Of a stretch of DNA of 64,000 nucleotides, positions 42,658 through 50,516 are shown in pieces. Both the position numbers and the translations under genes were made by a program. How positions within the stretch are numbered: position 1 is the first letter of the stretch; each line of letters begins with the position of its first letter. This stretch comes from Nocardiopsis sp. JB363 (GTDB lineage Bacteria; Actinomycetota; Actinomycetes; Streptosporangiales; Streptosporangiaceae). Under the pieces are notes generated by a model, which saw nothing but the letters and a program-made list of their open reading frames with translations, was not told the DNA's origin and did no database searches. The stretch lies in the NCBI RefSeq assembly GCF_900143625.1, contig NZ_FRFF01000131.1, positions 1 through 64,000 on the forward strand. Reading direction: 5' to 3'.

Positions 42658-43053
42658 TCAGGGTGTGCGGGCCACCCCGCAGTACTGGTCGACCTCGGTG
42701 AGCGTATCGGTCTCGCTGTCGCAGGGGCGCCAGAGGTTCGCCGACACCACGCCCGGTTCCAGGAGTCCCAGCCCCTCGAAGAAGCCCTCGATCTCCTTCG
42801 GCGTGCGCAGGTGGTACGGGATCGCGGCGACCTCGTTCCACCGGCGGGCGGCCTCGATCATCGGTTCGCTGGTGGACGTGCCGTCGCACAAGGCCAGAAA
42901 ACTTCCCGAGGGCAGCGCGTCGACGTAGTGCACCTCGCCCGAGCCCTCCGCGTCCAGGATCGTGCGGGCGTGGGCCAGGACCATGGGGTCGTTGTCGACG
43001 TAGACCACCCGGGATCCGGGGGCCACCGCGTGGGCGACCTCGTGGGTGTTGTC
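42658..43053 (-). pseudogene. DUF574 (Methyltransf_19) SAM methyltransferase remnant
   Basis: Residues matching this actinomycete family start abruptly at DNTHEVAHAVAPGSRVVYVD, continue to MVLAHARTILDAEG, then jump from HYVDA straight to LPSGSFLALCDGTS and run to the normal end (EPGVVSANLWRP, YCGVAR). The N-terminal 80-90 residues with the LDIGSG SAM motif are absent from every frame upstream, and about 50 residues (the DLRDP...LDAL part) are deleted in frame near 42912-42925. Upstream DNA to 43250 codes for nothing recognisable. The remnant cannot bind SAM. Confidence 0.7.
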
Positions 43054-43255
43054 GAGGGGGAAGAACGCCTTCGCATCCTTCCGTTTCCACGCCCATGGAA
43101 CAAGACCGCATCGGCGGACGGGGGTGCGGTCGAAGAAATTCTTCGGTGATGACCTGCTCCAACGAAAACAACCGACATAGGGACGAGTTCGTGGCCGGTG
43201 ATCGGGTAGCCGCCTCGTGGGGTCTCGCAACCCCGCTCTGCGAGAAAGGACCCGG

Positions 43256-43795
43256 ATGAAGCTCCCCCGAACCCTCAAGCGGATCGCGACCGCGGCCGCC
43301 GCCACCCTGTTCCTGAGCGTGCTCGCCCCCGCGGGCGCCTCGGCCGATGACCTGTCCGTCGCCGACCTGAACCTGCGCACACCCTTCGAATGCGGACAGG
43401 TCTGGAACGCCAACACCCGTACCAACCACAACCCGCTGCTGTCCGTCGACTTCCAACGCTCCGACGCCCAAGGGCAGAGCGTGCTCTCCAGCGCTTCGGG
43501 CACCGTGACCACGGTCGCCGACCTGGGCGATGAGAGCTATGGCCGTTACATCATCGTCGACCACGGCGACGGCGTCACGACCCTGTACGCCCACTTGCAG
43601 ACCCAGTCGGTGGCGGTCGGCGACAGCGTCTCCACCGGCGCCGCGATCGGCACCGTGGGCAGCACCGGCGGCTCCACCGGACCGCACCTGCACTACGAAC
43701 AGCGCGTCGGCGGCACGGTCGTCGAGGTCGTGCTCAACGGTGTGGAGATCTACTACTACGGCAACACCACGATCACCAGCAGCACCGGCTGCTGA
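43256..43795 (+). CDS. secreted M23-family peptidase (LytM-like)
   Basis: The 179-residue precursor has a signal peptide (KRIATAAAATLFLSVLAPAG, cleavage near ASADD). The mature part is almost only a peptidase_M23 domain: first zinc His and Asp in NHNPLLSVDF, LYAHLQ, and the HxH motif in TGPHLHYEQ. It should cut peptidoglycan cross-bridges or act as a small lysin. The ATG at 43256 follows GAAAGGA; a longer in-frame start adds only a basic leader. A bidirectional hairpin follows. Confidence 0.88.
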   Translation: MKLPRTLKRIATAAAATLFLSVLAPAGASADDLSVADLNLRTPFECGQVWNANTRTNHNPLLSVDFQRSDAQGQSVLSSASGTVTTVADLGDESYGRYIIVDHGDGVTTLYAHLQTQSVAVGDSVSTGAAIGTVGSTGGSTGPHLHYEQRVGGTVVEVVLNGVEIYYYGNTTITSSTGC

Positions 43796-43805
43796 CATCT
43801 CCGGG

Positions 43806-43836
43806 CCGCCCCGTTCCCGATCCGGGAGCGGGGCGG
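43806..43836. terminator. bidirectional terminator between M23 and CitE genes
   Basis: CCGCCCCGTTCCCG and CGGGAGCGGGGCGG pair over 14 bp with one G-T pair and a 3-base loop, between convergent genes. Confidence 0.75.
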
Positions 43837-43843
43837 TTCGTGT

Positions 43844-44683
43844 TCAGTCGGTCGCGACCAGGGTCAGGACGGCGCGAGCCTGGTCGAGCATCGCCCGGTC
43901 CAGGAACGTGCCATCGGCCAGGGCGATGGCCCCCACACCCGCGAGTTCGGCCTCGGTGACCTTCTGGACGACCTCGCGAGCCCGGTCGACCTCCCCCTGA
44001 GTGGGCAGGAACGCCTCCCGGATGACGGGCAGCTGGGCCGGATGGATCGCGGTACGGCCGCAAAAACCCAGGTCGCGCCCGACCGCGCAGGAGGCCGCCA
44101 GCCCTTCGGGATCGCGCACGTGCGGATGCGCCGACATGGTCGGCGGCGGCAGCCCCGCGGCGCGGGCGGCGACCACCACACGACCTCGGGCCCAGGTCAG
44201 GCCGGTGTCGTCGGAGACGCGCAGGTCCGAGCGCAGGTCCGCCTCGCCGAGGGCGATCGACGCCACGGCGGGCGCGGCCCCGGCCAGGTCGAAGGCGCGT
44301 TCCACCCCCAGCGCCGACTCGATCAGCAGGTGCAACTCCCGTCCGGGCAGCAGCGCGGCCAGGGTGCGCACCTGGTCGGGGGTCTCGACCTTGGGCACCC
44401 GCACTCCCACATGAGCGGGAAGTTCGGCCAGGGCCGCCACGTCGCCGGTGTGCCAGGGGGTGTCGGGGTGGTTGAGGCGCACCTGCACCGGTCTGTTCAC
44501 CCGGGACAGCAGCCGGACGGCCTCGGTCCGTGCCCGGCCCTTGTGGGCCGGGGCCACCGCGTCCTCCAGGTCGACCAGGACGACGTCGGCGTCTCCGGCC
44601 AGGGCCTTGGCCACCCGGTCCGGGCGGTCGGCGGGGGTGTACAGCAGGGTGAGCGGTGGGGCCGGGGGTCGAGTGCGGTTCAC
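43844..44683 (-). CDS. HpcH/HpaI aldolase / CitE-like CoA-ester lyase
   Basis: The 279-residue protein is a CitE-type TIM barrel: LLYTPADRPDRVAKAL, VLVDLEDAVAP with the Mg-binding Asp/Glu, VRLNHPDTPWHTGD, LLIESALGVERAF and the C-terminal GRTAIHPAQLPVI. Characterised relatives cleave malyl-CoA, citramalyl-CoA or beta-methylmalyl-CoA. It is the last gene of the LacI-controlled operon and its ATG overlaps the CoA-transferase stop by 4 bp, so the two probably act in sequence: CoA activation, then carbon-carbon cleavage. Confidence 0.9.
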   Translation of the reverse strand: MNRTRPPAPPLTLLYTPADRPDRVAKALAGDADVVLVDLEDAVAPAHKGRARTEAVRLLSRVNRPVQVRLNHPDTPWHTGDVAALAELPAHVGVRVPKVETPDQVRTLAALLPGRELHLLIESALGVERAFDLAGAAPAVASIALGEADLRSDLRVSDDTGLTWARGRVVVAARAAGLPPPTMSAHPHVRDPEGLAASCAVGRDLGFCGRTAIHPAQLPVIREAFLPTQGEVDRAREVVQKVTEAELAGVGAIALADGTFLDRAMLDQARAVLTLVATD

Positions 44684-45888
44684 ACCTGACCCTCCTCACG
44701 CAGTTCGGCGACGCGGGCGGCGGAGAAGCCGAGTTCGGCCAGGACCTCGTCGGTGTCGGCGCCGTGGGCGCGGCCGGTGAACCCGATGACGCCGTCGTGC
44801 TCGGAGAGACGGAAGAGCGGCCCCTGCATCAGGGTCGGTCCCAGGTCGGGGTCCTCGATCCGGTGGACGGTGCCGAGCGCCTGGAACTGCGGGTCGTCGA
44901 CGATGTCCGCCCCGTCGTAGACCGGGGCGACGGCCGCCTCGGCCCGTTCGAAGGCGGCCACGACCTCCTCACGGGTGTGCTCGGCGATCCAGGAGCCCAC
45001 GGCCTCGTCGAGCTCGTCGGCGTGGCGGGCGCGTTCGGCCCCGGTGGCGAACCACGGTTCCTCGATCAGGTCGGGGCGGCCCACCAGGCGCACCACCCGT
45101 TCGGCGATCGACTGGGCGGAGGTGGAGACGGCCACCCAGCGACCGTCACGGGTGCGGTAGGTGTTGCGCGGGGCGTTGTTGACCGACCGGTTGCCGGTGC
45201 GCGGCTGGACCGTGCCGAGCCGGTCCCAACGGGTGATCTGCGGTCCCAGCATGGCCAGGACGGGTTCGATGATGGCGGTGTCCACGACCTGGCCGCGGCC
45301 GGTGTGCTCCCGGGCCGACAGGGCCACCATGACGGCGTAGGCGGTGGCCAGGGAGGCGATGCCGTCGGCCAGCCCGAAGGGCGGCAGGGTGGGCGGACCC
45401 TCGGGTTCGCCGGTCATGGCGGCGAACCCGCTCATGGCCTCGGCCAGGGTGCCGAAGCCCGGACGGGTGCGGTAGGGGCCGACCTGCCCGAACCCGCTCA
45501 CCCGGGCCAACACCAGGCGGGGGTTGCGCGCCGCCAGTTCCGCGTAGCCCAGGTCCCAGCGTTCGAGGGTGCCGGGACGGAAGTTCTCGATCACCACGTC
45601 GGCCCGCTCGGCCAGGGCGAGGAACACCTCGCGCCCGCCGGGCCCGGACAGGTCCGCGGTGACGGTCCGTTTGTTGCGGCCCAGGGTCTTCCACCACAGG
45701 TTGACGCCGTCGGCGGCGGCCCCGTGGGTGCGCGCCGGGTCGGGTTTGGTGGGGTGTTCGACCTTGGTGACGTGCGCCCCCATGTCGCCCAGGTGTTGGG
45801 CGGCCATGGGGCCGGCGAAGAGCGTCGAGGCGTCGACGACGCGCAGCCCGGACAGGGCTCCGCGGTCGGGGTCGCGGGAGACGGTCAC
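44680..45888 (-). CDS. CaiB/BaiF (class III) CoA transferase
   Basis: The 402-residue protein shows the family III CoA-transferase signatures: LRVVDASTLFAGPMAAQHL, the segment GADVTKVEHP-like (GAHVTKVEHPTKPD) near the expected catalytic region, NKRTVTADL, DVVIENFRPGTL and the late GRWVAVSTSAQS. The usual catalytic Asp lies in the region around residues 160-180. It moves CoA from a donor such as succinyl-CoA to an organic acid. The start GTG at 45888 overlaps the stop of the glycosidase-like fusion gene and follows AAAGGAGGGAG. Confidence 0.9.
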   Translation of the reverse strand: MTVSRDPDRGALSGLRVVDASTLFAGPMAAQHLGDMGAHVTKVEHPTKPDPARTHGAAADGVNLWWKTLGRNKRTVTADLSGPGGREVFLALAERADVVIENFRPGTLERWDLGYAELAARNPRLVLARVSGFGQVGPYRTRPGFGTLAEAMSGFAAMTGEPEGPPTLPPFGLADGIASLATAYAVMVALSAREHTGRGQVVDTAIIEPVLAMLGPQITRWDRLGTVQPRTGNRSVNNAPRNTYRTRDGRWVAVSTSAQSIAERVVRLVGRPDLIEEPWFATGAERARHADELDEAVGSWIAEHTREEVVAAFERAEAAVAPVYDGADIVDDPQFQALGTVHRIEDPDLGPTLMQGPLFRLSEHDGVIGFTGRAHGADTDEVLAELGFSAARVAELREEGQV

Positions 45889-47948
45889 GCGGGTTCTCCC
45901 TCCTTTCGCGGCAGGTCCCAGGCACAGCGGAAGCCGACCGTGGCCGAGCGCGCCTGGCCCAGGCCCGGCAGTAGGAGTTTGACGCTGTGGTCGGGGGCCC
46001 GGCGGCCACCCTCGACGTACCAGTCGGATCCGTGGGCGTGGTGGTCGCTGCCGCCCTTGAGCATGACGAAGCGGGTGCGCCCGTCGCTGTGTTCGCTCTC
46101 GGTCCAGTTCCATACCGCGGGTTCGCCTCGGCGCAGTCCGCCCTGTTCACCGGCGAGCTGCCACTCGTCCTCGGTGGGCAGGCGTCCGCCTCGCCAGGCG
46201 CAGTAGGCGCGGGCGTCGTCGAGGTCGACGAAGGTCACCGGCTCCTCGTCGGCGGTCGGGTCGGGGCGGCCGTCGTCCCAGTGGTCGAGGAAGCGGTGCG
46301 CCACGCTCGGGGTGTGGCCGGTGGCGCCCAGGAACTCGGCGAACTCGGCGTTGGTGACCTCGGTGGCGGCCACCGCGACGGGCCGGTCGAGCTCTCCGTC
46401 GCGTTGGAGGGTGCGGGCGTCGTGCAGACGCGGGGAAAGCGGTTTCCACTCGTCGACGTAGGGTGCGCCCTGATACATGCCGGTCTCGCGACCCCGGTGG
46501 CGCACGGTCAGCACGTAGGGGCCGGCCGGGACGACGACCGCGTCCGATTCCGGTCCCGGACCGGTGCGCTCCAACGGCGGCGCCGGCGGGGTGAGTCGGT
46601 GGGCGAGACGGTGCGGAAAGCGCGCGTCGGGGGTGTGCGGTCGTTGGGCGAGCTCCTCCAACAGAGCGGGAAGCCACTCGGGCGCGGCCGTCCCCGGAGC
46701 CACGTGCAACAGCGCGGCCACCCCGTGGGCGGGCACGAGCGTGTGCCCGTCGGCGGCGAGCCGGCCGGCGCCGGTGAGGTCGAAGAAGGCCCCGTCCTCG
46801 ATCCCGCCCTCGGCACCGCTCTCCGGCAGCACCGGACCGTCGTGATCGGTTCCGGAGACGTTGGCCAGGGTCCACAGAGTGAGACCGTCGCGCTCCCACC
46901 GGGAGGCGTACACCCCGGCCGGTTCCGCGTCGGGGTGCAGTGCGGTGAGCGGGGTCCACTCCCCCGCCAACAGCAGGTCGCCGGCGGCGCGTTGGACGGC
47001 GACCATGCGGGCCAGGGTGGTGGCGTCACGCGCCGACCAGCCCACCCACACGCCGAAGACCACCTCCCAGACCATGAGGCCGACGCCGTTGAGCCAGGCC
47101 GACCGCAGCTCCTCGGTGTGGTCCCGATGCCAGCGCCGCACGTGGTGCTGCATGTGGCGGCGCTCGTACCAGTGCGCGCGCAGCACACCGGGCACGGGAG
47201 AGTCGGCGAAGAACTGGGCCCAGGAAGCGGAGTGGTCCTGGATCCGTTCCACCGACAGTTTGGACTCCCCTTCCAGCACCACCCCGGGCCTGGCCGCTTC
47301 CAGCCGGGCCACCAGTTCGGGTTCGGCCTTCTTCAGGGTGTCGAGGAAGACGCCGTCGACCTCCAGGTCGGCCACGAGCGAGGCGAGTTCGGTGACGTCG
47401 TCGGCGCCGCGCCTGGTGCCCACGTCCCAGGGGTTGTAGTCGACGAACACGCGCACCCCCGCCGCGTGCAGGGTGGCGATCAGTCCGTCGGGGCCGGCCA
47501 GCCCGGGCACCTGGCGGTAGTGGTCCCACTGGTTGCGCTCGTCCAGGCCGATCACCGGGTAGGCGTGCCAGAGCACGAGGGCGTCGAGGCCGCCGAAGCG
47601 CGCCCGGGCGTCGGCCAGGAACCGCTCGGGGGTGAAGCGGTGTTCGGTGAAGGAGTAGAGCAGTTCGTCCCACAGCCACACCTGGGCGACCGTGTGGCAG
47701 CGGGCCGCCCAGGCCGCCTCGGGGCGCGAGTAGGCCGCGTCGTCGTAGTGGTGTCGCGTGCGGGCGTCCTCGCGCCAGGCGTGCAGTCGCGCCCGCCAGG
47801 CGGGGCGGTCTGCGGCCCGGTCGGGGGCGGCGAAGATCTTGGCGTCGTCGAGCTCGGCGAGGCGTTCGGAGGTCGGGTCCCCCTCCAGCGGCACCTCGGT
47901 GGGCCGATCGATGGGGCGCGGGACCAAGGGGTCGAAGGTGTAGGTCAT
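45885..47948 (-). CDS. glycoside-hydrolase-like barrel fused to an FGE-sulfatase-like domain
   Basis: The 687-residue protein starts with a predicted TIM-barrel region (about 80-400: FGGLDALVLWHAYPVIGLDE, VRVFVDYNPWDVGT, VDGVFLDTL, VLEGESK) that looks like a retaining glycosidase, and ends in a formylglycine-generating-enzyme (SUMF1/EgtB/PvdO) domain (about 500-687: VAATEVTNAEFAEFLGAT, CAWRGGRLPTEDEWQLAG, VWNWTES, MLKGGSDH, TVGFRCAWD). Only one Cys remains in the last FGE motif; the upstream Cys of the FGE active pair is missing, so a non-oxidase, perhaps binding, role is likely. It is cytoplasmic. ATG overlaps the preceding gene. Confidence 0.8.
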   Translation of the reverse strand: MTYTFDPLVPRPIDRPTEVPLEGDPTSERLAELDDAKIFAAPDRAADRPAWRARLHAWREDARTRHHYDDAAYSRPEAAWAARCHTVAQVWLWDELLYSFTEHRFTPERFLADARARFGGLDALVLWHAYPVIGLDERNQWDHYRQVPGLAGPDGLIATLHAAGVRVFVDYNPWDVGTRRGADDVTELASLVADLEVDGVFLDTLKKAEPELVARLEAARPGVVLEGESKLSVERIQDHSASWAQFFADSPVPGVLRAHWYERRHMQHHVRRWHRDHTEELRSAWLNGVGLMVWEVVFGVWVGWSARDATTLARMVAVQRAAGDLLLAGEWTPLTALHPDAEPAGVYASRWERDGLTLWTLANVSGTDHDGPVLPESGAEGGIEDGAFFDLTGAGRLAADGHTLVPAHGVAALLHVAPGTAAPEWLPALLEELAQRPHTPDARFPHRLAHRLTPPAPPLERTGPGPESDAVVVPAGPYVLTVRHRGRETGMYQGAPYVDEWKPLSPRLHDARTLQRDGELDRPVAVAATEVTNAEFAEFLGATGHTPSVAHRFLDHWDDGRPDPTADEEPVTFVDLDDARAYCAWRGGRLPTEDEWQLAGEQGGLRRGEPAVWNWTESEHSDGRTRFVMLKGGSDHHAHGSDWYVEGGRRAPDHSVKLLLPGLGQARSATVGFRCAWDLPRKEGEPA

Positions 47949-49300
47949 GGGGTCCTCGGGGAGTTCGGATCGGGCTCGACGAGGGCGAGGGTGCGGGCGA
48001 CGAGGTCGTCGATTCGGCGTTCCCCGCCGGGCAGTGAGGTGTCGATGCGCCCGTCCAACGGGTCGGTCCACTGCGCGCCGACGCGGTCGAAGCCGCGCAG
48101 GGCGCCCACCACGCCGCCGACCGTGGCCGCGGCCGAGTCGGTGTCCCAACCGGCGGTGACCGCCATCGACACGCTCGGGGTGAACTCGCCCTCGCCCTTG
48201 GCCAGGGCGTAGGCGATGGTGGCGGCGTTGTTGAGCACGTGCACCCAGTGCAGGTCGCCGTAGGCCGCGTGCAACCGGTCCAGGCCGGAACGGACGTCGC
48301 CATGGGAGGCCGCGTCCCGACCCAGGTCGACCGCCTCGACGACGCGGCTGCCCGGGGGCAGGACGGCACGGGCGGTGTCGAGGACGTCCTCGACCTTGTC
48401 GTGGGTCAGGGCGGACGCGGCCAGCGCCGCCGCCCACATCGCGCCGTACACGCCATCGCGGGTGTGGCTGAGTCGAGCGTCGGTCCAGGCCAGGCGGGCC
48501 GCGGCGCGCACGTCGCCGGGGTGGGTCCACCCGTACAGGTCCATTCGGATGAGGGCCCCGATCCATTCCCGGAAGGGGTTGTGGTGGGTCGCGGTCTCCG
48601 GGACGGGGCGGGCGTCGAGGATGTTGCGGTAGGCCGCGCGTTCGGCGGTGAACACACGGCCGGCGGGCATGAGGTCGAGCCACAGCGCGGCCACGTCGTC
48701 GGTGGTGAAGTCGCGCCCGTGCCGTTCCATCAGGATGAGGGCGAGCATGGGGTGGTTGAGGTCGTCGTCCTCGGGCATGCCGTCGATGTTCTCCTCCAGC
48801 GACGTGCCCGCGCTGCGCCGGTTCCAGGGCCACCGCCCGGCGACGTCGTCGGGCAGGCCGATGGCGGTGAACCAGCGGTCCAGGGGCCAGCGGCCGGTGG
48901 CGCGCAGGATCTCCTCGATGCCCTGGCGGGGGATCTTCTCCACCGGTTTGCCGAGCAGGCACCCGGCGGCGCGTCCGGCCCAGGCCCCGCGCACCCGCTC
49001 GGGCAGGTCGTGCGGGAGCGGTGCCCGGGCCGGAGCGGTGGGCAGCAGCGCCTCGACCTCCGACCATGAGTCGGGCAGGTCGGGGCCGGGCAGGTCGTCG
49101 AGTGCGTCGAGGAGGTCGCGGGCCAGCGCCCGCAGGCCGGGGCCGGCCGCCGTGGGCGCGGCCCCGCCCACGGCGGGGACCGGGTCGCCCCCGGCCGCCG
49201 TCCACGTCTCGCGGACGCCGGTGACGTCGCGCCCCTCGGCCTCGGACTGGACGAGTTCGTGGGCGAGCAGGTCCTCCGGTTGCGCCCAGGTGAGTCTCAC
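47945..49300 (-). CDS. ADP-ribosylglycohydrolase family protein (second copy)
   Basis: The 451-residue protein has the all-helical ADP-ribosylglycohydrolase (DraG/ARH) fold: RVRGAWAGRAAGCLLGKPVE, the metal-site MPEDDDLNHPMLAL and the C-terminal AGWDTDSAAATVGGVVGAL that supplies the second pair of Asp ligands. It has an extra N-terminal extension of about 100 residues rich in Ala and Pro. In sugar operons such enzymes probably hydrolyse N-ribosides or related glycosides rather than ADP-ribosyl proteins. GTG start coupled by GTGA to the first ARH gene. Confidence 0.88.
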   Translation of the reverse strand: MRLTWAQPEDLLAHELVQSEAEGRDVTGVRETWTAAGGDPVPAVGGAAPTAAGPGLRALARDLLDALDDLPGPDLPDSWSEVEALLPTAPARAPLPHDLPERVRGAWAGRAAGCLLGKPVEKIPRQGIEEILRATGRWPLDRWFTAIGLPDDVAGRWPWNRRSAGTSLEENIDGMPEDDDLNHPMLALILMERHGRDFTTDDVAALWLDLMPAGRVFTAERAAYRNILDARPVPETATHHNPFREWIGALIRMDLYGWTHPGDVRAAARLAWTDARLSHTRDGVYGAMWAAALAASALTHDKVEDVLDTARAVLPPGSRVVEAVDLGRDAASHGDVRSGLDRLHAAYGDLHWVHVLNNAATIAYALAKGEGEFTPSVSMAVTAGWDTDSAAATVGGVVGALRGFDRVGAQWTDPLDGRIDTSLPGGERRIDDLVARTLALVEPDPNSPRTP

Positions 49301-50469
49301 GCGGGTCCACCCCCGGTTTCGAGGGTGTCCAGCACCCGCAGTCGGGCACGGGCGCGGTCACGGTCGGTCCGCAGGATGTCGGTGGCCGCCTCGGCCATGA
49401 GGCGGCCGGTCGCGCGGATGTCCATCCGGCTGGCCACCTCCACCGAGTCGACCCACTCCGAGGGAACCGCCGGCGTCCCACCGAGCCCGGCGCAGATCGC
49501 ACCCGCCATGACCGCGATCGAGTCCGCGTCGCGCCCGTAGTTGACCGAGGCGAGCACCGACCCGCGGTAGTCGCCGCGGTGTCCCAGGAGCAGACCCAGT
49601 GCGGCCGGAAGTTCCTCGATCGCTTTGGTCCGCGAGGGCCGGCGCGCGTCCATGGACATGTTCCGGTACTCGGGTCCCACCGAATCGAAGGGCGCGACCG
49701 TCTTCCGGACGAGCCGGGCCAGGGCGCGTTCGCCCTCGTCGTCGGTGGGCGGGTCGCCGAAACCGCCCAAGGCCTTGACCACCGCCTCCAGGGCGGCCCT
49801 GGTCCCGTCGTGGGAGACCTCCAACGCCGTGGCGACGACGTCGTCCAGGGTCGCTCCGGGTGCGACGGCCGAGGCGACCATCGCGGCGAAGACCCCGGCC
49901 GCCTCGCGGCCGTAGCTGGACTGGTGTGCACCGGTGAGGTCGATCGCCTCGGCGTAGGCGGCGCGGGGATCACCCGGGTTGGCCAACCCGACCGGGGGCA
50001 CGTACATGGCCGCCCCGCAGTTGACGACGTTGCCGACCCCTGCTTCACGGGGGTCGACGTGCCCGTAGTGCAGCCGGGCCACGATCCACTTCTCGGCGAG
50101 GAAGACCCTCTGCAACAGCAGGGCCGTCGACTCCAGTTCGGGGATCCAGCGCGGCTCGCCGATCATCAGCGGCACGAGGTCCTCCGCCATGGCGTAGGCG
50201 TCCAGGTGCTCGCGACGCTTGGCGTACACCTCGACCAGCGCCCGGGTCATGAGGGTGTCGTCGGTGATGTGTCCATCACCCTTGTGGTAGGGCGCGATCG
50301 GGCGGGCGTCGCGCCAGTTCTCGTACCACGGTCCGACGATCCCGGTGACCCTGCCACCGTGCCGTTCCTCGATCTGTTCGGGTGTCCATCCCTCTGTGGC
50401 GCCGCCCAAGGCGTCGCCCACCGCGGCGCCGGTGATGACGGCCACCGCCCGGTCCTGCAACCAGTCCAC
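49297..50469 (-). CDS. ADP-ribosylglycohydrolase family protein (first copy)
   Basis: The 390-residue protein shows AVITGAAVGDALGGATEGW, the first metal site GHITDDTLMTRAL and the second site NYGRDADSIAVMAGAICAG, all standard for the DraG/ARH hydrolases that use two magnesium ions to cut a C1-N or C1-O ribosyl bond. No signal peptide, so the substrate must first be imported by the neighbouring ABC transporter. It lies 47 bases after the lipoprotein gene, in the same transcription unit, and is coupled to the second ARH. Confidence 0.9.
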   Translation of the reverse strand: MDWLQDRAVAVITGAAVGDALGGATEGWTPEQIEERHGGRVTGIVGPWYENWRDARPIAPYHKGDGHITDDTLMTRALVEVYAKRREHLDAYAMAEDLVPLMIGEPRWIPELESTALLLQRVFLAEKWIVARLHYGHVDPREAGVGNVVNCGAAMYVPPVGLANPGDPRAAYAEAIDLTGAHQSSYGREAAGVFAAMVASAVAPGATLDDVVATALEVSHDGTRAALEAVVKALGGFGDPPTDDEGERALARLVRKTVAPFDSVGPEYRNMSMDARRPSRTKAIEELPAALGLLLGHRGDYRGSVLASVNYGRDADSIAVMAGAICAGLGGTPAVPSEWVDSVEVASRMDIRATGRLMAEAATDILRTDRDRARARLRVLDTLETGGGPA

Positions 50470-50516
50470 GGGTCACTTCCCTTCGTCAGTGGACGCCGTG
50501 CGCGTCCTCGGGATCG

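Noticed and set aside
40042..43149. About 1000-codon plus-strand frame opposite the S9 peptidase
   Set aside because: Antisense shadow running through unrelated genes, typical of very high GC3 DNA.
47949..50048. Open frame continuing upstream of the glycosidase/FGE gene across both ARH genes
   Set aside because: The same DNA encodes two well-conserved ARH proteins in other frames; the extension is an Arg/Pro-rich shadow.
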